This document shows, piece after piece, positions 27,333-35,586 of a DNA stretch of 64,000 nt (the stretch's first letter is position 1; every line of letters begins with the position of its first letter). The notes below the pieces were generated by a model. The model ran no database searches, was not told the origin of the DNA, and was given only the letters and a program-made list of their open reading frames with translations. This DNA is from UBA935 sp031555615 (GTDB lineage Bacteria; Bacillota; Clostridia; Lachnospirales; Lachnospiraceae): NCBI GenBank assembly GCA_031555615.1, contig JAVBUF010000007.1, positions 20,354-84,353 of the forward strand. The letters run 5' to 3'. The position numbers and the translations under genes were made by a program.

Positions 27333-28667
27333 ATGACATTGCAAGACTGGAAACAAAGAAATGAGAAGTCCAAAAAATATGCACACTTTGACAAAAGAAT
27401 TAACTTAAGTAATGTATGGAATTATATTAATAATCCTAAAAAAGTTGCACAACATGGGTTTTATCCATTTGTTCATTATACTCAAAGATTTAATAAATTT
27501 TCGAAAGGTGAGATTAAGCCCAAAGAAAGAGAATTATGTTATTCTGCTCATATAGATAGATATATCTATTCATATTATGGGTATAAACTAAATCAAAAAT
27601 ATGATAAAAGAGCAGTCGATGATGGAATTAATGATGTTGCATTAGCATATAGAGATAATTTGGGGCTTAATAATATACATTTTTCAAAAATAGCAATAGA
27701 TTTTATTCGTAGTCAAAAAGAATGTTGGGTTATGGTTGGTGATTTCACTCATTTTTTTGATAATTTGGATCATAAATATTTAAAAGATCAAATTTGCGAA
27801 TTGTTAAAGGTAAATATACTTCCAAAAGATTTTTATGCAGTATATAAAAATATTACGCAATATACAACATGGGAACTCAGCGAAATATTAGCCTATCATA
27901 ATCTAACAGATTGTAAGGATGACATTAATAAATTAAACAGCATGGAAAGACTGCTATCTGTGAATGAGTTTAGGTATTTAAAGCACCATTTAGATATAAA
28001 GGAAAATAAGAACAATAAAGGATATGGTATCCCGCAAGGATCAGCAATAAGTGCGGTATTATCGAACATATATATGCTCACTACAGATAAAATAATGAAT
28101 GATTATATTATTCAGTTAGGTGGATTGTATATGAGATATAGTGATGATTTTATAATAATCATTCCGAAGTCTAATATAAAATTTGAGGACGTTTTTATTA
28201 AAATAAATCAAATAATACATAATACTCCAAGATTAGTATTACAAGAAGAAAAAACACAGTTGTACCATTATGCCAATCTTGAATTGACGAATGTAAATTC
28301 TAAATTTATGTCCAATATTCCGAATGGTGCTAATAGGATTAATTACCTAGGGTTTACTTTTGATGGCAAAGAGGTAACAATAAGAGATAAAACGATAACA
28401 AAGTACTATTATAGATTATATAGAAAATTGAAGACTATAGTCAGAAATGAGGGGATAACAAAATATGGTCATAGAATAAGTACTGAAAATTTATACGATA
28501 GATATTCAATAAAGGGAGCAAAAAAGAAAAGAGGAAATTTTATTACTTATGTAAATCGAGCTGAAAAAATATGGGGCGAAAATGAACCAATAAATAGAAG
28601 CACAAAACGTCATATGGTAAAAATAAGAAGAAGATTAGACGAAATCTATAGAAACGCGAATAATTGA
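27333..28667 (+). CDS. defence-type reverse transcriptase (UG2/DRT2-like)
   Basis: The protein (444 residues) is a stand-alone reverse transcriptase. Visible RT motifs are motif A at VMVGDFTHFFDNLDH (Asp137), motif B at GYGIPQGSAISAVLSN, and the catalytic YSDD at residues 269-272. It lacks a group II intron maturase or HNH region, the retron VTG signature and the DGR-type SQ motif. The N-terminal pattern (YAHFDKRI, FYPFVHYTQRF, SAHIDRYIY, NNIHFSK) is what I associate with DRT2-type antiviral RTs; that subclass call is from memory. ATG 27333 follows AGAAGGA at 27321-27327. Base composition is far more AT-rich than the flanks, suggesting transfer. Confidence 0.8.
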   Translation: MTLQDWKQRNEKSKKYAHFDKRINLSNVWNYINNPKKVAQHGFYPFVHYTQRFNKFSKGEIKPKERELCYSAHIDRYIYSYYGYKLNQKYDKRAVDDGINDVALAYRDNLGLNNIHFSKIAIDFIRSQKECWVMVGDFTHFFDNLDHKYLKDQICELLKVNILPKDFYAVYKNITQYTTWELSEILAYHNLTDCKDDINKLNSMERLLSVNEFRYLKHHLDIKENKNNKGYGIPQGSAISAVLSNIYMLTTDKIMNDYIIQLGGLYMRYSDDFIIIIPKSNIKFEDVFIKINQIIHNTPRLVLQEEKTQLYHYANLELTNVNSKFMSNIPNGANRINYLGFTFDGKEVTIRDKTITKYYYRLYRKLKTIVRNEGITKYGHRISTENLYDRYSIKGAKKKRGNFITYVNRAEKIWGENEPINRSTKRHMVKIRRRLDEIYRNANN

Positions 28668-28817
28668 TAAAGAGATGGAAATTAAGGTAGCAATATAAAA
28701 GGTTAATAGTGGTGAAAGCTGCTGTGGAGTTTCAGTGTAAAAGTAGATTTTTATGACAGAACTTATGATACCATAATTGGTTTTATGTTAATTTTTTGTA
28801 GGAGGAGAATGATAAGT

Positions 28818-29304
28818 ATGCGAAAATTAAAGGTATATCTTGATACATCCGTAATCAGCTATTTATATCAAGTTGATTCGCCAGAAAAAATGGAGGAAAC
28901 TTTACAATTTTGGGAAATGATTTAAAGCAGAGTATTATGAAGTGTACATTTCTGATATTGTTTTCAATGAGATAAGCGCATGCAATCATGAGAAACTGGA
29001 AATATTAATGGATTATATTTCACAAATCAAGTATAATATTATTGAGACCAATGAAAATACAATTGAGTTAGCAGAGAAATTTATAGATTTTGGAATATTG
29101 AAACAAAAGAGTTTTGATGATTGTCAGCATATTGCAGCTGCTATTCTTTCGGGATGTGATATTATTACTTCCTGGAATTTTAAGCATATAGTAAATGTAA
29201 AGACGGTCAGGGGGGTAAAAATAATAACTACATTGGAAGGATACAAGGATTTGCTGATTTATCCACCATCAGTTTTGATAGAAGGGAGTGAAGAGGATGA
29301 ATAA
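28818..29304 (+). pseudogene. PIN-domain toxin-like gene, frameshifted
   Basis: The first part (from ATG 28818, with GGAGGAG upstream) reads MRKLKVYLDTSVISYLYQVD, the N-terminal Asp motif of PIN-domain ribonucleases, and stops after WEMI at TAA 28923-28925. A one-base shift near 28920 continues as FKAEYYEVYISDIVFNEIS and runs to 29304 with the downstream acidic residues (DDCQHIAAA, GCDIITSWNFKH). The two parts clearly form one PIN protein of about 160 residues. It may be a true inactivating frameshift or a sequencing error. It overlaps the next small gene, as in toxin-antitoxin pairs. Confidence 0.8.
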
Positions 29305-29473
29305 TATGCCTAATTTAAGCGATAGATTTGATGTTGATGATATACGCAAGGTTAGAGATCATAATTCTTTGAGACATATAAAAATGACTCCACAAGAAAT
29401 TATTGAAGAAACAAAAAGAGGGGCAGAAGAAATATTAAGATTGTTGGAAGAAAAAAGAATTATGAAAGTGTAA
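29297..29473 (+). CDS. small partner protein of the PIN gene (possible antitoxin)
   Basis: The 58-residue hydrophilic protein begins MNNMPNLSDRFDVDDIRKVR and ends in a charged helix. It overlaps the PIN frame by 8 bp and has a GA-rich binding site before it. Order (toxin first) and overlap fit VapBC-like or related modules, but the protein lacks a recognisable ribbon-helix-helix or AbrB motif. The antitoxin role is inferred from context. Confidence 0.6.
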   Translation: MNNMPNLSDRFDVDDIRKVRDHNSLRHIKMTPQEIIEETKRGAEEILRLLEEKRIMKV

Positions 29474-29475
29474 AA

Positions 29476-29584
29476 TTTGACCAATCGAAAATGCTTTGAC
29501 CAACATTTGAAATTTTATAAAAAGTTGCCCAAAATTATTTTACTTTATATTTAAAAAATTTATATTTGGTCAAAGTTTGGTCAA
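29476..29584. repeat. cluster of inverted TTTGACCAA / TTGGTCAAA repeats
   Basis: TTTGACCAA occurs at 29476-29484 and 29495-29503. Its complement TTGGTCAAA is at 29566-29574, with TTGGTCAA again at 29577-29584. The intervening sequence is very AT-rich. It could be an operator cluster, a terminator-like structure after the small gene, or the end of a mobile segment. The noncoding stretch 29474-29635 shows no other feature. Confidence 0.6.
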
Positions 29585-29635
29585 GCAATTTTAAAAATGC
29601 CGTAAACATCACGTTTTTTCTCAAAGTTGGCAAAC

Positions 29636-29668
29636 CAGATGCAGTAAGCAAACTTTGCGTGTTTCTTT
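29636..29668 (+). repeat. 33-bp direct repeat, copy 2 (duplicated tsf 3' end)
   Basis: Exact copy of 26838-26870 without the rest of tsf. It marks the right end of the 2.8-kb AT-rich segment carrying the reverse transcriptase and PIN genes. No integrase is present between the copies. Confidence 0.95.
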
Positions 29669-29705
29669 TATAAATCAAGTTTTGTAACGATTATATTCAA
29701 ATGAG

Positions 29706-29732
29706 GAGGATGGCAAGAGTCATCCTCTTTAT
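29706..29732 (+). terminator. second copy of the tsf terminator
   Basis: GAGGATG GCAAGAGT CATCCTC followed by TTTATTAT. It has the same stem as the hairpin at 26909 and nearly the same distance (37 versus 38 bases) from the 33-bp repeat, so repeat and terminator were duplicated together, with divergence between. Confidence 0.8.
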
Positions 29733-29744
29733 TATGGGTCGTGA

Positions 29745-30490
29745 CCCAGTTGAGCGCGCAAAGCGTGCGAAATATAAACCACCCGCTATGCGGGTGTGCG
29801 GTGTTTGTTATACAAAAAAATCACCTTTCCGTTATAATACGGTTGTTCAAGCCAGTTTATAACGAAAGGAAAGGTGATTTTAATGGCCAATAAGGCAAAT
29901 AGTTTAGCACACACCAAGTGGATGTGTAAGTACCACATAGTGTTCACTCCTAAGTATAGGAGAAAAATCATTTAAAATCAATACAAAGAAAGTGTCAGAG
30001 ATATCTTAAAACAACTCTGCGGATACAAAGGAGTAGAGATTATCGAAGGGCATCTAATGCCTGACCATGTGCACATGCTGGTCAGCATACCACCAAAGTT
30101 GAGTGTATCACAGTTTATGGGATATCTAAAAGGTAAAAGTGCGCTGATGATTTTTGACCAGCACGCAAATCTAAAGTATAAGTTCGGGAACAGGCATTTC
30201 TGGGCAGAGGGATACTATGTGAGCACAGTAGGACTAAATGAGGCAACAATAAAGAAATACATTCAGGAACAAGAAAGCCATGATATAGCAATGGATAAAC
30301 TGAGTGTGAAAGAGTACGAGGACCCCTTCAAGGGGTAGCCGGTATTACGAAAACCCTTTTAAGGGTAGCGACGAGTCAAAGGCACTAAAGGCTTGAACAA
30401 AGTGAAAGCCAGCGTCTTTAGGCGCTGGCCGGTAACAGCCCCTTATAGGGGCGAGCAAACCACCCGTTTGACGGGTGGTCATGATTGCCG
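29745..30490 (+). mobile_element. IS200-type insertion sequence, inactive
   Basis: The element carries one Y1-transposase pseudogene and palindromic subterminal hairpins instead of inverted terminal repeats. The left hairpin is CACCCGC/GCGGGTG at 29780-29796; the right is ACCACCCGT/ACGGGTGGT at 30459-30479. A long inverted repeat around 29818-29880 (ATCACCTTTCCGTTATA pairing with the sequence just before the ATG) would sequester the transposase start, a known IS200 feature. The 3' part (30339-30458) has several short hairpins and no gene. Exact ends are approximate. Confidence 0.8.
29883..30338 (+). pseudogene. tnpA: IS200/IS605-family transposase TnpA with in-frame stop
   Basis: From ATG 29883 the frame reads MANKANSLAHTKWMCKYHIV then FTPKYRRKII, a TAA stop, and continues in the same frame as NQYKESVRDILKQLCGYKG. 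The HUH motif is intact (PDHVHM, near residue 60) and the catalytic Tyr is in EGYYVSTVG. Most homologues have a Tyr or Phe codon at the stop, so one substitution inactivated the gene. The rest (to 30338) is uninterrupted. No TnpB is present. Confidence 0.9.
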
Positions 30491-30528
30491 AACCTATTCC
30501 GCATGGATCTGCATCTTCAGAAAACAGA

Positions 30529-30557
30529 TTGTTATTTATTCATATTTCTTTTATAAT
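30529..30557 (+). promoter_or_regulatory. promoter for the HD-domain gene
   Basis: TTGTTA (30529-30534), a 17-base spacer and TATAAT (30552-30557), 33 bases before the ATG. Confidence 0.65.
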
Positions 30558-30590
30558 AAACTTTAAATATAGCATAACTGAGGTAAGGGC

Positions 30591-31205
30591 ATGAAAATCA
30601 AAAATGATATGTTTCCGAATAAAGAGATTGCATTAAATGAGTTAAATGTTGCAGGAGAATTGAATCCGGGACCATGGATAGACCATTCAAGGAATGTTGC
30701 ATTTGCTGCACTCAATATAGCTAAACAATGCCCGGATTTAGATGCCGATAAAGCGTATGTTCTTGGATTATTGCATGATATTGGTCGAAGAACAGGTGTT
30801 GCTGTCGTTCGACATATTATCGATGGTTATGATTATGCAGTTTTAAAGGGATGGGATGAAGTTGGGCGTATATGTTTGACACATTCATTTCCAATTAAAG
30901 ATATTGAAGCTGACATTGGGAAAAAGGACATTAATTCCCAACAATATAAATTTATAGAACATTTTTTAAATACAATCGAATATGATGAGTACGATAAACT
31001 GATCATATTGTGTGATGCACTTGCAGATGCCCAAGGATTTTGTATATTGGAGAAAAGGTTTGTAGATACAACGAGGCGATATGGAATCTATCCATTTACA
31101 GTGGAGAGATGGAATAAAACGATTGAGTATAAAGAATATTTTGAAAATATAATGAATGCCTCCATTTATTCCGTATTACCGGGTATTGAAAAATGTATAT
31201 TTTAG
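30591..31205 (+). CDS. HD-domain protein
   Basis: The 204-residue protein has an HD phosphohydrolase-type metal motif: His in WIDHSRNVAFAAL, the doublet in LGLLHDIGRRTG, and a later Asp in ILCDALADAQG. Such proteins hydrolyse nucleotides or other phosphate esters, but the substrate cannot be told. GAGGTAAGGG precedes the ATG. Fragments of its 5' end occur at 32023-32052 and 40039-40087, so this locus has been duplicated and broken. The 270 bases after it contain no recognisable gene. Confidence 0.75.
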   Translation: MKIKNDMFPNKEIALNELNVAGELNPGPWIDHSRNVAFAALNIAKQCPDLDADKAYVLGLLHDIGRRTGVAVVRHIIDGYDYAVLKGWDEVGRICLTHSFPIKDIEADIGKKDINSQQYKFIEHFLNTIEYDEYDKLIILCDALADAQGFCILEKRFVDTTRRYGIYPFTVERWNKTIEYKEYFENIMNASIYSVLPGIEKCIF

Positions 31206-31475
31206 TTGGTGAAACAGGAGGTAGACAATGATTACAAACTCAGCTTAATGCATTCTTTTAGAAAAAAATTATAAAAGTATATGCAGGAAATTGAATTTGG
31301 ATGATAGCGACCGTAAAATAAAAAAAATTCATTACCATTGAGTTTTGATATCCGAAAAGAGTAAAATTTGATATGGCGGATATTTAAGTAATAGATTATA
31401 ATATTGTTACAACCTGAAACATAGACAAAAAGGCTATTATGTAAAACCATACCCCAAAATGAAAGGAAGAAGAGC

Positions 31476-31925
31476 ATGGAGAAATTTAATACCCTGGAGA
31501 AAGTCCAAAAGTTGTTTGAAAGCCTAGGCTGTGAAAGCAAGGAAAACTGTTATTTTGTAACATTTAAAGACAATTCCAGAGCGAAAAGCGGATTGGTGGG
31601 AGGTATGGAATACCCCTATGATGGAGTTTTGATCAATAAAACCGAAAAAGGCTTTGGAATACTTTTTCTTCGTTATGAAAAAATGCCGCTATTAAAAGCA
31701 GATATATCCAAGATGATAATACCGGAAAATGCCTACCAGTTCATACCGAACGAAGAGATCAGTAAAGTTACTGTGAAAAAACACAGTCCACTGTCCAGTA
31801 AAGTGAAGAGCATTGTCATAAAAACTGTGGACAGGAAGCATTGCTTAGTGGCAAATGTTAACGAGCCTTTAATCCCCTATCACAACGAAAATCTGGCTAA
31901 ATTTGCAAGTCAATACGAGAAATAG
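31476..31925 (+). CDS. conserved hypothetical protein, 149 residues
   Basis: This soluble protein of unknown function is rich in beta strands (YFVTFKDNSRAKSGLVGG, GVLINKTEKGFGILFL) and ends LIPYHNENLAKFASQYEK. The strand pattern might suggest a PH-like fold but nothing is certain. AAAGGAAG precedes the ATG. Its 3' half and terminator are duplicated at 39722-39970 (about 97% identical by eye), where the 5' half is deleted. Confidence 0.65.
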   Translation: MEKFNTLEKVQKLFESLGCESKENCYFVTFKDNSRAKSGLVGGMEYPYDGVLINKTEKGFGILFLRYEKMPLLKADISKMIIPENAYQFIPNEEISKVTVKKHSPLSSKVKSIVIKTVDRKHCLVANVNEPLIPYHNENLAKFASQYEK

Positions 31926-31969
31926 GCTTGCGGATGGATACAGATATAAAGATAGTTGCGAAGATAAGA

Positions 31970-32006
31970 GTCTATTTAGAAAAAATCTAAATAGACTCTT
32001 GATTTT
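31970..32006 (+). terminator. terminator after the 149-residue protein
   Basis: AGAGTCTATTTAG and CTAAATAGACTCT form a 13-bp stem with a short A-rich loop, followed by TGATTTTT. The same structure is repeated near 39917-39950 in the duplicated segment. Confidence 0.8.
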
Positions 32007-32022
32007 TGCTGTATAACTGTTG

Positions 32023-32056
32023 CAAAAATGATATGTTTCCGGGAATAAAGAGATTT
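32023..32056 (+). pseudogene. fragment of the HD-domain gene 5' end
   Basis: CAAAAATGATATGTTTCC followed by AATAAAGAGATT matches the first codons of the gene at 30591 (IKNDMFPNKEI) with a two-base insertion. Only about 34 bases remain. The noncoding stretch to 32130 shows nothing else. Confidence 0.6.
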
Positions 32057-32130
32057 TATTTTTTTCTCACTGCATACAAGAATAAGAAATTCAATCGACC
32101 ATAAAAACACAAGGATATTTCTTAAAAAAA

Positions 32131-32176
32131 GCTTAGGAACAGATGGCACTTCTGAAGTGTCGTACTGTTCCTAACG
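32131..32176 (-). terminator. terminator for the RDD gene (minus strand)
   Basis: A long imperfect hairpin, TTAGGAACAG paired with CTGTTCCTAA and an inner GGCACTTC/GAAGTGTC stem, is followed on the minus strand by a run of Ts (AAAAAAA at 32124-32130 on the plus strand). Confidence 0.7.
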
Positions 32177-32190
32177 GCCAAGCTCAATGC

Positions 32191-32454
32191 TCACTTTCCC
32201 AGGCTCGCACCATTGATAACATCTTTCAGGCAGTAAACCAATACTGTGGCCAGCATGAAGATTAGTAGCTGAAACACAAACCTTTTAGGGTCGCCTGGAA
32301 TATTGCGAAATGAAAACAAGAGGAATGGACACGTTATAACGGTAGTTATAACAATATAGTCAATTATAAATGCCCCAATCCTCATTCCAATATCTGCTTT
32401 TATAAGCCCCGCCGGGGTATCGCTATTTGTTATCATATTATCGAAATCAGACAT
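32191..32454 (-). pseudogene. 3'-truncated RDD-family membrane protein
   Basis: The frame encodes 87 residues: a short N-terminus, then IGMRIGAFIIDYIVITTVI (the Arg and Asp of the RDD signature in the first helix), a second helix (FQLLIFMLATVLVYCLKDVI) and NGASLGK. RDD proteins normally continue after GxSxGK with an Arg/Lys block and further helices; here a TGA follows at once. It is probably a remnant, although a short functional protein cannot be excluded. Start ATG 32454 has GGAAGGCGG upstream; ATG 32472 would add six residues. Confidence 0.6.
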
Positions 32455-32619
32455 TAGAATTCCGCCTTCCATACCGGCACCGCCAAAATTTCTTGATGGT
32501 TTTGTATAGCAAAATTATAACATAGTTTTGAATTTTTACTGGAAAATTTTCCAGGATTATAATAAACTTTAAAAAGATATCAACGGAGACAAAGCATGGG
32601 AAGATAGGAGCATGGCTAT

Positions 32620-34151
32620 ATGACAAATGAATTCAGTGAATTTGAAAAAAACTTACCGGCTTAAAGATGCGTGAAATGATGATGTCAGAGGATGAAAGAG
32701 TATCACCGGATACATATGGATGTGATTGTGTTTTTCTGCGGTTTTTTCTGACACCTGCGATGGAAGATGACTTTCCGTTGATTGCAAAGGATTTTTTGCA
32801 GCATGAATATGTTCATTTACAGGATTATTCTGCCCTGCGTTATGTGAATGATGATCCTAATGTAAGCTGGCCGGAACGTTCGTTCCAATATATGATACTG
32901 AACTTGATGATGGGTGCTGTAAAACAGGATAATGAGTATGCAAAATCCTTATTTTGCTATCTTCACAAGACCTATTATAAAGCAGAGTATAAGCTGCTAA
33001 AGCGATTCAGTACCATATCTGCTTCGGAGGTGACGGCGGTAGCGGAAAACCCTGTCAGCGGTACCGGACCGGCCGATATTGCCAGAGTGTTAAGCATTGC
33101 TAAGATGTATGGAATACAGCCGCAGGCAGACTGCAGTTTTCTTTATTTATATTTAGAGGACTTTAATACGGAGCTTGAAAAAGAAGAAGAATTTGATTTT
33201 GTGGCATTTCCGGAAGGTATGATCGAAGAATCAGGGAATATACTGGCAGAAATGTATGATGATGAATGGGAAATGATCCGGGAATCGGATAAGATAGACC
33301 GATATATAGGAAAAGAGCTGCGGTATTTTGCTTATCCGAAGGACTATATAGATCTCTGTGATGATGAATTTTTTGGCTGTGAGCTGAACTATAAAAAAGC
33401 GTTATCTTTGATGAAAATGATTTTTCCTAATAAAAAATTCGATAAGAAGGATATCGTTTCCTATGCGGCGATATTCAGGTGCATTAGTGCCGTAACCGGT
33501 ATCAGCAGCAGACTGTATGAGTTGTTTAAAGAAACATTAGACATAAGCAGAGGAGATTTTTTTGATGTTTTCCCACCGTTGTTTCAGCCGGATGAGATTC
33601 ATCAGGTGATAGTGAAACCGAAGCCGCAGAGCCAGCCGATCCAACTGAAGACGACGGAAAAATTGCAATATAACGAACAGCCCATTTATAAGGAAAAAGC
33701 GCTTCTTGCCGAAATTGATATGCTTAGGGTAAAACTGCATAAACAGGAGGAAGAAACTAAACTACTGAGAAATCAGCTGCGGGACAGTCAAAAGAAACTG
33801 TCGGAACAGGAAGGCATGTGTAAGCATTCTGAAGAAGTACATCAGGAACTGGCGGCACTTCGTGAGCACGTGTATAATTTTACAGAATGTGATACCTATG
33901 CTGTGGCCAAAGATATTGAGAAGATGAAGGCCGAGGTAGCCGCACATGATATTGTTATTATAGGCGGGCATGATAATTGGGTCAAAAAATTGAAGCAGGA
34001 ATTTCCTTCATGGGTATTTATCAGCTCAAAGGCTTCCGGAGCCGTTGATAACAAACTGGTCTTTCAGGGGAAAAAACATATTCTGGTATTAAGACAAAAA
34101 CCAAAAGCTGAATCTTACATTATATTAAGATTCAGCTTTTTTATTGTTTGA
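32620..34151 (+). pseudogene. DUF2325-like protein gene, frameshifted at the 5' end and cut at the 3' end
   Basis: ATG 32620 reads MTNEFSEFEKNLPA and stops; the main frame is open from 32667 to 34151. Adding one A to the A7 run at 32648-32654 would join the frames as EFEKKLTGLKMREMMMSED, so a homopolymer frameshift is likely. The body has an acidic helical domain, a coiled coil (residues about 345-395 of the main frame) and the start of a DUF2325 fold (HDIVIIGGHDNWVKKLKQ). That fold is incomplete: the last residues are encoded by the terminator at 34103-34142. Function unknown. Confidence 0.7.
34103..34142 (+). terminator. terminator at the left edge of surface-protein cassette 1
   Basis: AAAAGCTGAATCTTA and TAAGATTCAGCTTTT form a 15-bp stem with T tail. 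The same hairpin stands before the second cassette at 38272-38310. Confidence 0.85.
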
Positions 34152-34153
34152 TT

Positions 34154-34162
34154 TGCTATAAT
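34154..34162 (+). promoter_or_regulatory. extended -10 promoter of surface-protein gene 1
   Basis: TGCTATAAT gives an extended -10 (TATAAT at 34157-34162), about 65 bases before the ATG. The corresponding site in cassette 2 is TATAAT at 38326-38331. No good -35 is seen in either. Confidence 0.6.
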
Positions 34163-34227
34163 ATTTATATGTTTGGCTTAGCAAAATAAAAATGTAAACA
34201 AGTAAATTTTAAGGAGAACAAGAACAT

Positions 34228-35322
34228 ATGCAAAAGCAAAAGACTACAATACCAAAACGAATACTCAGCTTTTTATTGGTGACAATGATGGTGCTGACTA
34301 TGCTGCCGATGATGGAGATAACGGCATTCGCGGATACTCCACGAACAAAACTAGGAACTACTGATACATATTATGAGCTTACAGGCGGCGATAAAACCCT
34401 TACAATTAGCGGTACCGGTGCTATGCCGGATTTCTCAGGGAATACGTCCCCTCCGTGGGAAAATGTTATGTCAAATTTGACAATAATTATAGTCGAAAAC
34501 GGCGTCACTTCTATCGGTGTGTCTGCGTTTGCACAAGCTTCTAATGTTTCAAGTGTTACTATTGCCGACTCTGTTACCGAAATAAATGCCTTTGCATTTT
34601 CTTTTAATACATCGCTCTCCAGCATCAGTCTCCCGGCAGGTATCACAAATATTTCTGACGATGTTTTTGCGTTTTGCTCGGCCTTGAACGATATTACCTT
34701 TAATGGCACGACTCCGCCAACAGTTAACTCAGGTGCTTTTTCTGGATGTCCTGGAGCAGGCACGGTGCATGTCCCTGTTGGCAAGGCTGACGATTATTTG
34801 GGGGCTTTAATTAGAAAAGGAATAGACGTTGAACAGTGGACGATAATTGGCGATGTTGGCAGCAATGCGCCGCCAACACCAAATGACACTGGTGGAGGTA
34901 ATAGCCACGGCAATAATAGCCACCAGCATTATTATCAATGGACCATCCTATCAGATGCAAGCGTGAGCGAAGATGGCGTGGAACAGTATAAATGTTACTG
35001 TGGAGATGTAAAAGAAACACTGATTATTCCGGCGTCACAGGCGTATATAAAGGAATTGTACGGCGAAATCAAAAATGCTCCCCAAGATGCTGTGGTTGAA
35101 TATAACACTGGCAGATGGACAGGAATCAATGACTATGTAATAAAAAAACTTGCAGACAGAGCAGATGTAAGTATCAGGATAACCTTTGAGTATGAAAAAG
35201 TGAGATATACCTTTACTTTACCGGCGGGAATTTCCTATGAAGTGTTATTACAGGATCAGGAAACCTATTATGGATTCTTTACCTTTTGCAAATTATTGGA
35301 AATACCGGTAAGTCAATTATAA
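34228..35322 (+). CDS. secreted leucine-rich repeat (BspA-type) protein 1
   Basis: The 364-residue protein has a signal peptide (RILSFLLVTMMVLTMLPMME, then ITAFADTP). A short BspA-like LRR domain follows (IIVENGVTSIGVSAFAQAS, VTIADSVTEINAFAFSF, ISLPAGITNISDDVFAFCS), then a His/Asn-rich linker and a C-terminal domain with two Cys (YKCYCGDVKETLIIPASQ) ending SFCKLL/TFCKLL-type sequence. BspA-type LRRs usually mediate adhesion. No sortase or transmembrane anchor is visible, so the C-terminal domain may tether it. A close paralogue is at 38396. AAGGAGAA precedes the ATG. Confidence 0.85.
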   Translation: MQKQKTTIPKRILSFLLVTMMVLTMLPMMEITAFADTPRTKLGTTDTYYELTGGDKTLTISGTGAMPDFSGNTSPPWENVMSNLTIIIVENGVTSIGVSAFAQASNVSSVTIADSVTEINAFAFSFNTSLSSISLPAGITNISDDVFAFCSALNDITFNGTTPPTVNSGAFSGCPGAGTVHVPVGKADDYLGALIRKGIDVEQWTIIGDVGSNAPPTPNDTGGGNSHGNNSHQHYYQWTILSDASVSEDGVEQYKCYCGDVKETLIIPASQAYIKELYGEIKNAPQDAVVEYNTGRWTGINDYVIKKLADRADVSIRITFEYEKVRYTFTLPAGISYEVLLQDQETYYGFFTFCKLLEIPVSQL

Positions 35323-35375
35323 AGCAAACTGTTATCAATTACAGAACAAGCAAAAGATAATAAAGATTTTAGAGA

Positions 35376-35412
35376 AACGCTGAACAACTATAGAATGTTC
35401 AGCGTTTTTTGT
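35376..35412 (+). terminator. terminator of surface-protein gene 1
   Basis: AACGCTGAAC/GTTCAGCGTT with an 11-base loop and TTTTTTG. In the second cassette only the 3' half of this hairpin survives (near 39518-39535). Confidence 0.85.
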
Positions 35413-35487
35413 AGTGCGTCCGGCGGGCACACGTTCTAGTGAATAATAACATTTATTAAGGAGGGGGGAAATGATTGTTAAAAAAAA

Positions 35488-35516
35488 TTGTTATTTTTCT
35501 GAATTTCTTTTATACT
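35488..35516 (+). promoter_or_regulatory. promoter for the 163-residue membrane protein
   Basis: TTGTTA (35488-35493), 17 bases, TATACT (35511-35516), about 70 bases before the ATG. Confidence 0.6.
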
Positions 35517-35586
35517 ATTAAATAAGCAAAATTATATGTTCAGCAAAGAATGCCTGGTGCGGGCATAAATGCCAGGGGGAAGATAA

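Noticed and set aside
27333..28667. Diversity-generating retroelement with the LRR surface proteins as targets
   Set aside because: The RT lacks the DGR SQ motif, no Avd gene or template/variable repeat pair with A-specific changes was seen, and the LRR paralogues differ at all bases.
27030..28667. Retron
   Set aside because: No VTG motif in the RT and no clear msr/msd with long flanking inverted repeats was found in the leader.
27333..28667. Group II intron
   Set aside because: No maturase (X) or endonuclease domain in the protein and no domain V-like hairpin after the gene.
29476..29584. CRISPR array
   Set aside because: Only four 9-bp elements in mixed orientation with unequal spacing; no cas genes.
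30339..30458. Omega-RNA of a TnpB system after the IS200 transposase
   Set aside because: Several hairpins are present but there is no TnpB gene or remnant; IS200 elements lack it.
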